Source of the DNA: Desmodesmus armatus
Taxonomy: Eukaryota; Chlorophyta; Chlorophyceae; Sphaeropleales; Scenedesmaceae
Reading direction: 5' to 3'
Assembly (NCBI GenBank): GCA_007449985.2
Contig: VIIQ02000679.1
Span: 263,001 to 327,000, forward strand
Length of the DNA: 64,000 bases
Shown here: positions 47,836 to 57,158 of the stretch, piece by piece
Position numbering within the stretch: position 1 is the stretch's first letter
Layout: each line of letters opens with the position of its first letter
Notes under the pieces: generated by a model
The model's input: the letters and a program-made list of their open reading frames with translations, nothing else
Databases searched by the model: none
Told to the model about the DNA's origin: nothing
Made by a program: the position numbers and the translations under genes

Positions 47836-47947
47836 GCAGGCAGGCAGGCAGGCGGGCGGGCGGGCGGGCGGGCGGGCGGGCGGGCGGGCGGGCGGGCGGG
47901 CGGGCGGGCGGGCGGGCGGGCGGGCGGGCGGGCGGGCGGGCAGGCAG
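47836..47947. repeat. (GGGC)n tetranucleotide repeat
   Basis: About 110 bp of CAGG units passing into uninterrupted CGGG units. It lies between the stop of the minus-strand gene at 47948 and the start of the secreted-protein gene (47787), so it probably falls in the latter's promoter or 5' leader. Frames through it give only Ala-Arg-Pro-Pro or Gly-Arg-Ala-Gly repeats and are not taken as coding. Confidence 0.97.
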
Positions 47948-48701
47948 CTATATGTTGTATGTGTAGAGGTTCAGTGAAACCATCATCGCCACCACCTGGT
48001 CCATCATCTGCACTGCATTGATTGCCAAAGAGGCAAACGTGAATGCCACTCTGTGTGCGCAGTGGCCACCACTGCAACAAAAGCTTGACTGTGCCACACA
48101 CACAGAAGAAGAATAATGGGTTACAAGGACCATCTGCAGGACCTACAAGGGTGGAAACAGACAGCACAGAAAGGAGAGCAGTGTAGTGCTGTGCACTCAC
48201 AGTCACCCAGAGGTCTACAACCGCCATCGCGACAATCCTGCGAGATGGAAACATGCCATGCGCAGTCTGCTGGCGTGCTGCTGCCAAGCAGTTTGAGCAG
48301 TTGATATATCGATATGGCTTATTGGTATGCCGCACAATCAGAGCGACTGGGCTACCACTTCCTGTCGCAACGTTTGCACCGCCTGCTGCGATGCGTGCAG
48401 ACATCCAGCGTACAAGCAAGCATGAGACATGCAAATTACACGCCGCACATCCAACTCCGAGATGTTCACGTACCTGCCGAGGTCTGCCCAATCCAAGCAC
48501 CAAAGAAGGTTTCGATTCTTCAGCCTGCGCACAAGCTTTCTTGCCATCAGTCTCGCTCGTTGCGGCACACCAGCGTTGCGACCACCGATGAGATTCTTGC
48601 AAGCAAATCCAACTGCTCACCTGCGACTCGTTGTACACTGTCAGAATGTGCTTGGTGCCGTCGTGCAGACATGCGTCCCTCTGCAGGGGGGCAGAACCGT
48701 T
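47948..48701 (-). CDS. uncharacterised gene fragment (3' part)
   Basis: Four exons chain with consistent phase on the minus strand to a TAG stop: 48621-48701, 48474-48595, 48201-48237 and 47948-48088 (126 residues visible). The peptide reads CLHDGTKHILTVYNESQ, NLIGGRNAGVPQRARLMARK, DWADLGRIVAMAVVDLWVT and a hydrophobic end HRVAFTFASLAINAVQMM. No ATG is found in frame, so 5' exons are missing. It may be the 3' part of the same gene as 48923-50367, if that gene's last exon splices out before its apparent stop. No family recognised. Confidence 0.4.
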
Positions 48702-48922
48702 CTGGTGACCTCAGCTGAGAAGTGTCCATGCAGACTGCATGACGCGCCTTCACCACCACTCCAACATGAACTGTTACTGCACTATGTCATTCCGTGAACG
48801 AAAGTGTGCCGGTTTCATTGACCCCATTTTTGGCCCCATTTTGGCCCCATTTTGATAATTGATCAATACAAGGTTGCCTGTGCGTAGTACTGCAGCCGCA
48901 GCTGTGGATGCTCTGCTGCCTC

Positions 48923-50367
48923 TTAGCGAACAGCAGCAGCTGGGCTGCCTTGCAGGTTGCCAGACAGCTGCTCAATGTCAGACACCAGCTGCTTGTACAC
49001 ATCAGCAAGCTCGGGTCGGACCAGCCTGTCTGCTGCTGGGGCTGCGAGGCCAGCAGCAGAGATGCTTGGGAGCCTGCTGGTGAACTCATCGATGGAACCG
49101 TCGGAGCGTAGGTGCACGGCACCATCAAATGTGCGCAGCAGCTGCACTGGCAATGCCTCTGTCGAGCTGCTGCCTTTCTTCAGGGCTGGCTTATGCAGCA
49201 GGGCGTTGAGGTCTGCCCTGCTTGCATAGCTGCTGATGAAGGTGTCAATCTGAGCAGTGCTGCTCTGCATAGATGCACTCCCCAGCATGGCAGCAATGCT
49301 GGCTGTTGGTGTGCCTTCTGCTGCTCATGTCGCAAGGATTGCTGTGTTGCCTGTCACAATTGTGACGAGAGCTCTTTGCAAACAGCTCTGTGTCAACTGG
49401 TACGCCGGAGATGCTGCCTTGCGGGCCGCTGCCCGCAAGGCAGCATCTCTGGCAAGGGGTCCTTGATGGAGCTCCACTCTGGCCTTGCCTGCGCGTACGG
49501 CAGCCAGCACAGCAGTGGGCGTTTCAAACCAGATGGTCTCAGCAACGGGACTCAAGCAGCAACGCAACAAGCCAGGTGTGCTGGATGGGTTGGCTGGATG
49601 GCCTTGCAGCAGCGCAGGACATGCCAGCAGCTGCGTACCAGCTTCAAGGGTGCCGCGGTGATGTCAGACATCTTGTTGCTGCTTTTGGTGGCGTGACACT
49701 TGGCCATCGTCAACCGTATGCTGCGAATGGCGAGCGCCTCAGGCAGGGCGTTGAGGTATGTTTGACAGGCGCGGGAAAGAATGAGAACGGAGACATGAAT
49801 TGTGAAACAGCCGCAGCACAACAAGTGTCACTTTGATTTGAATTGATCCAACTTGATTTGACTTGACCTCGATAAGCACTGCCGTCTGCAGCGCGCACTT
49901 CTGCAGCAGAGCAGCAAGGGCATACAGTGGCAATGTTGGTTGGCATGCACAGTGGGCGCGGCTGGCGCAGGTGTAAGACCTTCTGCAAAAGCCGGCGGGT
50001 GTACCTGTTGTGAGTCTCGTAGGTCGGAGCCAGTGAGGGAGCGCAGGTGCAGGAGGACCTGGGCTGAGGAGCCTTTGCGCAGCTTGATGTGAGTTAGCCA
50101 GTACTGCGCCGTGCTGCTGCTGCTTCTACTGCTGTCACTGGCAGGCTCCTGCTTGAAACTGCAGCTGTCCTCTGGGTCGTCTGAGGCCTCACTGCTGCTG
50201 CTGCTGCTGTCTTCTGCTGCGCCTGTCTCCTCCTGCCATTGCTGCAGCAGGAAGAGGGATGGGGCGTAGCTGCTGAGGTCCCGGCTGCTTGGCACCTTCC
50301 AAGCAGCTGCTGGCACCTGCGCCTGGAAGTCTGCCTGTGCATGCCGCTTGGGAGCTGCTTTCCACAG
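48923..50367 (-). CDS. uncharacterised multi-exon gene (5' end unresolved)
   Basis: Minus-strand exons 50005-50367, 49868-49900 and 49639-49737 chain in phase 0 (LWKAAPKRHAQADFQAQVP, PSLFLLQQWQEETG, AQYWLTHIKLRKGSSAQVLL; KCALQTAVLIE; ALAIRSIRLTMAKCHATKSS). Two further coding-like blocks follow: about 49370-49520 (TIWFETPTAVLAAVRAGKAR) and 48923-49290 (ADLNALLHKPALKKGSSSTE, DGAVHLRSDGSIDEFTSRLP), ending at a TAA. Borders of the last two blocks were not settled. A Ser/Asp/Glu-rich acidic loop interrupts the first exon. No family is recognised. The 49408-49449 palindrome lies inside one coding block. Confidence 0.42.
49408..49449. repeat. perfect palindrome, 19-base arms, 4-base loop
   Basis: GAGATGCTGCCTTGCGGGC (49408-49426), loop CGCT, then its exact reverse complement (49431-49449). 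On the minus strand the coding block reads through it as RDAALRAAARKAAS. Confidence 0.95.
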
Positions 50368-50434
50368 CTGGTGGCCTTGCGCAGCGTGTAGTGGTCAGTG
50401 GCCAGTTCATGCCCCTGGTACAAGCTGACCCAGG

Positions 50435-50646
50435 GCTATGTGGGTGAATGCTGCAGAGAAGTAGGTTTGGAAGCTGTGCTGTCCTGACAAGTTCGGTGTG
50501 GTTGGGTTGTGCAGTGAAGTGGTGGGCCAGTTATGTAGGCTATGTGGGTGGATGCTGCAGAGAAGTAGATTGGAAGCTGTGATGTCCTGACAAGTTCGGT
50601 GTGGTTGTGGTCGGGTTGTGCAGTGAAGTGGTGGGCCAGGTTATGT
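50435..50646 (+). repeat. tandem duplication of ~105 bp upstream of an acylated coiled-coil gene
   Basis: Two units starting GCTATGTGGGTG (50435 and 50539) share GCTGCAGAGAAGTAG, GTCCTGACAAGTTCGGTGTG and GTGAAGTGGTGGGCCAG. A decayed relative (GTGAAGTGCAATGGTGGGCC) occurs upstream of the paralogous gene near 42875. The units may be duplicated promoter elements. Confidence 0.85.
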
Positions 50647-50782
50647 CACTTCATTTAGTCAGCCTCAACCAACTGTTATGCCGCAGGTCCTATGGCACCT
50701 TGAGAACGATACTTTTCCAAAGCATCAACTGCAATGTGCTGTGAGTACATACAAGAACGACAACACACCAAAATCGGTTGCA

Positions 50783-51727
50783 ATGGGGTGCGTGACCTCC
50801 AAGTCCGGGGATGTTGCATCTCGCACAGCTGCAGCAACCAAGAGAATTGAACAGCTGCTGGCTGAAATCCGCTTTTCCGCGGAGGGCAGTATGGCGCAGC
50901 GGCAGCATGGCGCAGCATTCGTGGAGCTAGGCGCACAGTTGGCACTGCTCAGCGGGCTGCTGAGTGAAGATTGCCCTGCAGGAGAAAAACAGGTGCCAGA
51001 TGGGGTCACAGCAGGACTGGGTCAGCAGCTCGCCGTTGCTTCACCAGCCTTGGCTGAGCAGCTCAGCATGGCCCAGCAGGCATGCGCATGTGCTGCTCTG
51101 CAGCAGCAGCTGGACACTGCACAGGGCAATGCAGCAAAGACCATCAAAGAGTTGGCAGCAGCCCACCAGCATGAAGCACAGCTGCAGCAGCAGGTGGAAG
51201 GTCTGCACCAGCAGGTGACAGCTTCACAGCAAACGGTTGCAGACCTGCAGGAGCAGCTGTCCAAAGAGCAGTTCAGGGTGGCTGCTTTTGTGCAAGCCGT
51301 TGCTGAGCTCAGGACAAACCTGGAGGACGAGTCCACGGCTCGGCAGTCAGCACAGGAGCAGATCAAGCAGCTGAAGGAAGCTCAGAAGCAGCAGGACGAC
51401 GCCAGCGCAGCCGCAGCTGCAGCCGCAGCTGCAAAGCATGAGGACCTCAGCAGAGAGCTCGCCAAGCAGCGTGACAGCAGCCAGGCAAAGCAGCGGGAGC
51501 TGCAAAAGCAGGTTGTGAACCTGCGCAAGCAGCTCAACACATCACAGGACGAGCAGCAGCGGCTACAGCAGCAGGCTGACTCGAAATCACTGCTTCCAAT
51601 TCTGCTCAAGACCATGACCGTCAAGCAGGTGGCCTGGCACACGTTCCCCTCACAGCATGTTGCTATCAAGGAAGCAGCAACAAGGGAGCTCCGAAAACGT
51701 GTCGAGGCAGGTGAACCATTCAGCTGA
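50783..51727 (+). CDS. acylated coiled-coil protein, copy 2
   Basis: Single-exon gene of 314 residues beginning MGCVTSKSGDVASRT, with Gly2 for N-myristoylation and Cys3 for palmitoylation. The frame stays open upstream to 50678, but the acylation motif and the match to the paralogue at 43038 set the start. A long coiled coil follows (LQQQVEGLHQQVTASQQTVA, then KQRELQKQVVNLRKQL), longer than in the paralogue by an extra segment with an Ala run. It ends with ATRELRKRVEAGEPFS. A membrane-anchored scaffold or tether is plausible; no domain names a function. The ~105 bp tandem repeat lies directly upstream. Confidence 0.8.
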   Translation: MGCVTSKSGDVASRTAAATKRIEQLLAEIRFSAEGSMAQRQHGAAFVELGAQLALLSGLLSEDCPAGEKQVPDGVTAGLGQQLAVASPALAEQLSMAQQACACAALQQQLDTAQGNAAKTIKELAAAHQHEAQLQQQVEGLHQQVTASQQTVADLQEQLSKEQFRVAAFVQAVAELRTNLEDESTARQSAQEQIKQLKEAQKQQDDASAAAAAAAAAKHEDLSRELAKQRDSSQAKQRELQKQVVNLRKQLNTSQDEQQRLQQQADSKSLLPILLKTMTVKQVAWHTFPSQHVAIKEAATRELRKRVEAGEPFS

Positions 51728-53017
51728 GGTGCCTGGTAACTGCAAACAGCAGCAACAGCTTGCTGGCTTTCAGGGGCCTCAGGTTGTGTCCGAGCCTGAG
51801 GCTGGTTCAGCCGCTGCTGACTGCGCCGGACGATGATCACACACCGTGTGTGACTGGCAGCCATGACAGCTGCATATGCATGCATGCGAATTGTTGGGTA
51901 TATACCGTACCCAGGCTGGGCCACAGTGTGGACTTGTGTGTGCGCGCAGGGACCGTAAGTTACGTGTCCATAGGCTACTGCATGTTGTGTTGGCCAGCAA
52001 TGGCCCACAGCAGTGCTGTGCGGGCTGGTGCTTGGCTAGTGCTGAGTCTGTCTAGCCTAGACAGACTCAGCACTAGCAGCTGTCACAGGGTGCCTAGCCT
52101 ATGACAACGTGTAGTCACAACCCGGGACAATGTTCCAAGCACGTGCTTGTTTGGTGTGATACTGTTAGCCCGGCAAATCGTTGGATGCAGGTGACATGCG
52201 GTGGTTGTACAGTTCAAGCCTGGCAGCTACATTCAATTTATGTACGGTATACAGCTTGATGTACGCACATCATGCAGTGGCAGTTCAGTGCTACTGAACC
52301 GGCGGCTATGTGGTATGCCACATTGTGGCAACAGAATGCCGGGCCTGCTCCAGGCTGCATTCTGCTAAGCCTGATGAGGTGACTTCGCTGGTCTGCGTAT
52401 GTGTGATGTGACAAGGTGTATCACCTTCAAGCATTGTGTAGGTTGTACTGCACAGCTAAGTGCAGGATTTGGGGCCAACCGTAAGATGCCGAGTTGGCCA
52501 ATAGGTTGTCGCACGGGTCCGCTTCTATCAGTGGATGCAGCCACATTATGGAGAGGCCTTGAGTGTCATCTGCTTGGTCACAGGCAAATGCACGGCAAGA
52601 TGCCGTCTGAGTGGCACAGCAGTGTGGCGACACATGGCTTGAGAGTGGTTGAGGGCTTGACATTGTGGGGACTGAGTGGTCCTGGTTGTAACTGTTTGCG
52701 GTAGGGCTAAGAACCGCAAGCAACTGTCGCTGTTGGTGTGAACAGTGGCAGCTGGTGCTGTTGGTTGGTAACTCACCATGCCTGAGGCATTCAGCTCAAG
52801 GAAGTGAATTTGCTGTCACCTGGCCACGTCCATCATGCCTGGATGTCCCAGCTGCAGAATGCATTTTGTAGCTGTTGGCACCGTATTATATCAATGGTAG
52901 TGGGCACATCCCATACCGTGAACTGAGTGACTCAGTTCAATGATATGCAATGTCTGCATAGCTGCATGCAGCCCTACATGTGGCCCAACACGGTAACACC
53001 AGGCAGCATGCTAGCAC
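51728..53017. other. intergenic, no gene recognised
   Basis: Convergent spacer between the coiled-coil gene (plus) and the F-box/WD40 gene (minus). It holds the palindrome at 52035-52077 and a smaller one at about 52921-52941 (TGAACTGAG-TGA-CTCAGTTCA). Confidence 0.5.
52035..52077. repeat. perfect palindrome, 21-base arms around one C
   Basis: GCTAGTGCTGAGTCTGTCTA-G (52035-52055), a single C, then the exact reverse complement (52057-52077). It lies in the spacer downstream of the second coiled-coil gene. Confidence 0.95.
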
Positions 53018-56000
53018 TCACTGCCTCCAAAACTTCAGCTTTGACAGCTGCTCAGCAGCAGCAGCAGCAGCAACTGTTGTGCCTCTTTCAGCACTTTCTG
53101 CCTCTCTAACACTCAGCTGGCCAAAGATTCCCTTATCAACATCAACACTTCCAGCCCCCACAACAGCACCAGCAGACTTCTCAACCCCTGTAGGAGCTGA
53201 GGCACCCCCACCAACAAAGCCAACATAACCAACAGCACCAGAACCAGAACCATCAGCAGCAGAAAAGCTGTGTGCTGCAAAGTTCTGCAACAACTCAGTA
53301 CCTGGCACACCAGCAGCAAAATCCCTCAGCAGGAAATTGCCCAAACTGTCTATGCATGCAATCAGCGGCCCTTGCATAGCCAGTGCCAACACCCCAGGCT
53401 CTACACACCCCTCTCCACTACGGGCCTCAGCAAGCTTGCAACCACCTCGCAAGCTTCCCTGCATGCCCACTACTGCTGACCCTGCCTGTCCAAAACCACC
53501 ACCACTGCTTGCCTCACTAGATGAGTCATCATCATCACTCGATGAGTCATCACCAGACTCATTCAGTGACGCCTCAAAACCACCCCCAGCCTCACCAACA
53601 GACCCTGCATCAGAGCTGTTATCCCACTCTGCTGCATCTGCATGATTGTTGCCTGCGGCACCAGGCAGCACCTCTCCACTGCGGATAGCCACTGCCTCTT
53701 CAGCTTGGCTGTCGCTCAGCTGGTCTATCAATTGCTGCATGGCCTCATGTGCCCCACCAAAGCTGCAATGGAGAGCCTGGGAGGCTGCTGAGTAGGGGTG
53801 GGATGTCGGGTGCAGGTTGATGCCAGAGAGACTGCACACAGCAGCAGCAAGCCAGCAGGCAGCAGCGAAGGCATGTTACGCTCATTGACGGCTCTGCACA
53901 GGCCTCAGCACAGCACGGCACTGCACTGTGTGCAGAGCATGTACGCCTTCAAGAAAAGCATCGACACCTTCCACAGATGCACGTGTGTAGAGCAGTCAGC
54001 CCGACAAGTTGCTCTCTCCTTCGCCCAAACGGTTCAACCCCTCTAGGGACCCCACCAATTCACACAAACACCCACCACGAAGCCTGCAGCTCCAGTCTGT
54101 TGCCAGTGGCCAGGTCCCATACTGCTATGCCTGCCGCCGAGTGCAGCTTCGGGCGGTTGCAAGCCGCAACAAGCTTCACTGAATCCAGCTGCAGGTGCGA
54201 CACATGCGCCCCATGCGGCATGCTGCCAGAAAGCAGCAGCCGACAGCCGTTGCCGCTGCTGCTGCTGGCAGGGGTGATGCTGGTGCTGTTTGTACTGCTG
54301 CTGTGTGCTGCGCGTAGGTCCCAGGCACGTACAGCGTCCCTTGCGCCTGCGGCAATGACTGTACCTCTGACAGCTGCTGTGCTGAGGGCTGCTGAGCGCG
54401 GCCAGGAGAGGGTGAGGACGCCGTGTGTTACTGCAGAGCCGACAGAAGGCACGCGCAAGTCCAACACCTGCAGACATGCACCCAGCGTTGTGAGCATCCA
54501 GTGGTCGATGTCTCGGCCTCTGTGTGGCGTCACGCCCACAAAAGTAGCTGCATAAAGCACTAGCACAGGGGCGCAGGTCTGGGGCACAAGCAGGAAGGCA
54601 TGCCAACTGCCACTTGCAGTGCAGGTGTGGACCATGGACACAACCACCAAAGGCATAAGCCTGAAGCCTGACCGCAAACCACTGGCAGCAGGACCTAGAG
54701 TAAGCATGCAGTGCTTGTATCCAGCCGACCCATTTACTGGCCCACCTGCAGACTCCTGTCCAGCATCACCACCACACAGCCTGGCATCTCCAGCCCCCCC
54801 AGCAGCTGCCTGCAGCTCCCAGGCAGTCGCCACGTGGCAACACAGGACTGCCGGCCCTCACACACATCCCACAGCTTCACGCGACTGTCCCTACTGCCAC
54901 TCAACAGGCTCCCCCGCTGCCGCCACTGCTGCCGCCATTGCTGCTGCCATTGCTGCTGCCATTGCTGCCACTGCTGACAGCACCCAGTCCTCCAGCTGCG
55001 GGTGCTGTGTTATTACCACTGTTATAACAACTGGCATCTGCATTTTGCCAAGCAGGAGGCCACGGCAGCAGGGAGCACACAGCCCCACTGTGACCCCTGA
55101 GGGTGCCCAGCAGGGGGTTACGCGCCTGCTGCTGCTTCTGCTGGCCACCCCGCCTCACTGCATGCCGCCTGCCCTCACCAGCGCAGGAGCCACTGCAGCT
55201 GCTGCGCGGAGTACCGATAGTAGCAAAGGTAGCAGCAGCAGCTGCTGATGGGGAAGACCGCTGTATGCTGGCGAGGCTCCACAGCTTGATAGTCTTGTCA
55301 GCACTGCCACTGACTAAGACAGGGGCGCCTGCACTGCTGCTGCCGCCGCTGCTGCTGCTGGTCATGCCCATGCTGTGCACGCCGTGACCAAGACTCGGCA
55401 TGCATGCCAGGGCGGTAATGCGGTCTGTGTGTCCTGTCAAAGTGCGGCATGGGCGAATGGGCACACCAGGGCTGCTGCTGCTGCTGTCAGCACTGCCGCC
55501 GCCGCTGCCTCTGCTGCTGCTACCGCTGGTTGTGCTGAAGGGAGTCCAAAGCTTGATCGTGGTGTCAACTGAGCCTGTGGCAAACCTGCAGCAGGACAGC
55601 AGCATAGAAGATGACAGAAGCAGTATGAGAGATGCATGCACGCCCTACCCACCCCTGTGAAGCCTTCACAGTAGTACTGTGCAGCTGCATGCATCAGCCC
55701 TGACACCAATCCAACACTCTTTCCTGTGCAGGACGCAGGCAGCCGAATATTCCGAGGTGTAGGAGATGCCAAATGCAGGGTTTGATAGGGTGCAGACCAT
55801 ACCACGTACAGGAACCAACGACAACGAAGCCAACCCCCCAACTTACCCTGGCAGCAGCCCTCCCGTGGGTACTTCTATCATCACACTGACAGGGCCCGTG
55901 CTGTGGTTGTGTGAACTGTCACTGAACCAGTGATCACACCAGGGCTCTGCTGGACCTGCTGCTGCTGTCCCTTCTGCTACCGCTGCTCCCAATGTCACTG

Positions 56001-56802
56001 TTGCAGCCGTTGCTGCTGGTGCTGCTGCTGCAGGTGAGGTTGAGCGCTGGCCCGCAGTTTGGTCTGTACTGCTGCTGCCTTGTGAGGAGGCAGAGGGCCG
56101 GCCCACAAAGGGAGGGTGGAGGTCAGCTTGGGCTGTCCACCTCCAGAAATGCAGGCGGTTGCTGAATGCTGCTGCCACACAGGTGCACCTCTGCCAAGTC
56201 AGCACAGGGCTGCTGCTGGTGCTGCTGCTGGTGCTGATATTTTTGGTTGCGACTTGATGTATGCTGTTTGATAGCAGCAGCTGAGCTGAACTGGGGGCTG
56301 GGTTGCTGCGAGTGCTGGTGATATTGGCAGTCCAAGGTTGATGGGTTGCCAACTGCATGGGCAAGACAGGTTGCAACGTGTGCAATTGCTTCATCCACAG
56401 CCAGCTGCCTCCCTAATGATGTGTTTTATTCAGTTCTATCTGGGGTGCATAAGGTACCTAGCATGAGGTACAAACACATAGCTCTTGCACAAATTCAGAA
56501 CAACTGGTGGCACTGGTGTATGGAAGTCATGCGGCCCAGCATGCAGCACTGCTTACCCTGCATGAAGCCTTGTGTGCAGCTTGGTACACTCCATACCAGT
56601 CTGTGATGCTATCTACACTGCCACTGCTGCTGTCTGCAAACAAGGCAGGCCACCGCTTCTTGGCTAATCCCCTCCAGAGGGCGCTGTTGCTGCTTATGTC
56701 ATGCTGCAGACCTACAGACGTCATTGACAGACATGCCACTGACACCGGGTCCAAGCAATGACCGACAGCCGCCCAACAATCGTGATTTAGCCTTTCAAAC
56801 AT
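53018..56802 (-). CDS. F-box/WD40-repeat protein
   Basis: Five exons on the minus strand: 56557-56802, 55847-56412, 54746-55585, 54076-54467 and 53018-53831. The model gives about 952 residues if one G is restored in a G5 run (54911-54915); with that base, all phases agree and the WD repeat reads GSLLSGSRDSRVKLWD. An N-terminal F-box-like segment (LNHDCWAAVGHCLDPVSVAC, then ALWRGLAKKRW) is followed by WD40 repeats: FATGSVDTTIKLW, LTGHTDRITALA...SGSADKTIKLWSL, LRGHSGAVCSLL...RVKLWD and GARDAVRAWDLRAA. F-box/WD40 proteins are substrate adaptors of SCF ubiquitin ligases. The C-terminus is acidic/Ser-rich and ends EQLSKLKFWRQ; a copy of this end lies at 42468. The target is unknown. Confidence 0.87.
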
Positions 56803-57158
56803 GGCGCATGCAGCTGCACAGGGGTGGGGTGACGAACAGCAGGCAGCAGGGTGTCAAAGGGTCAGAAAGGCGATGTGCATGTGACAAGGAGCACTGCTGG
56901 AGGGTCCATGCTGTTGAGAAAGCGTTCAGAATGACAAAACGAACTACTGGGCATCACCTGAATCAGTCATATGACATGCATGTCGGTTGCAGCTTGAACC
57001 CACATGACAGCCTGACAATGCGGCTTTGACAAGAGAGACACAACTGTGGGTGCAGTCACGTCAGTCAGGTTTTATGTTATCTTGCAAATAACCAATCTGG
57101 TGTATCGGACTCTGGATTGAAGGGGCAATGGTCTGCTGCTGTGTGCTGTGCACCCAGC
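56803..57158. promoter_or_regulatory. divergent promoter region
   Basis: About 355 bp separates the F-box/WD40 start (minus) from the SAC phosphatase start (plus), so both promoters must be here or overlap the first exons. No TATA box or repeat is obvious. Confidence 0.45.

Noticed and set aside
47715..48638. Long minus-strand frame with repeated Ala-Arg-Pro-Pro
   Set aside because: It is only a reading of the GGGC repeat. Real exons on the same strand lie in other frames on both sides.
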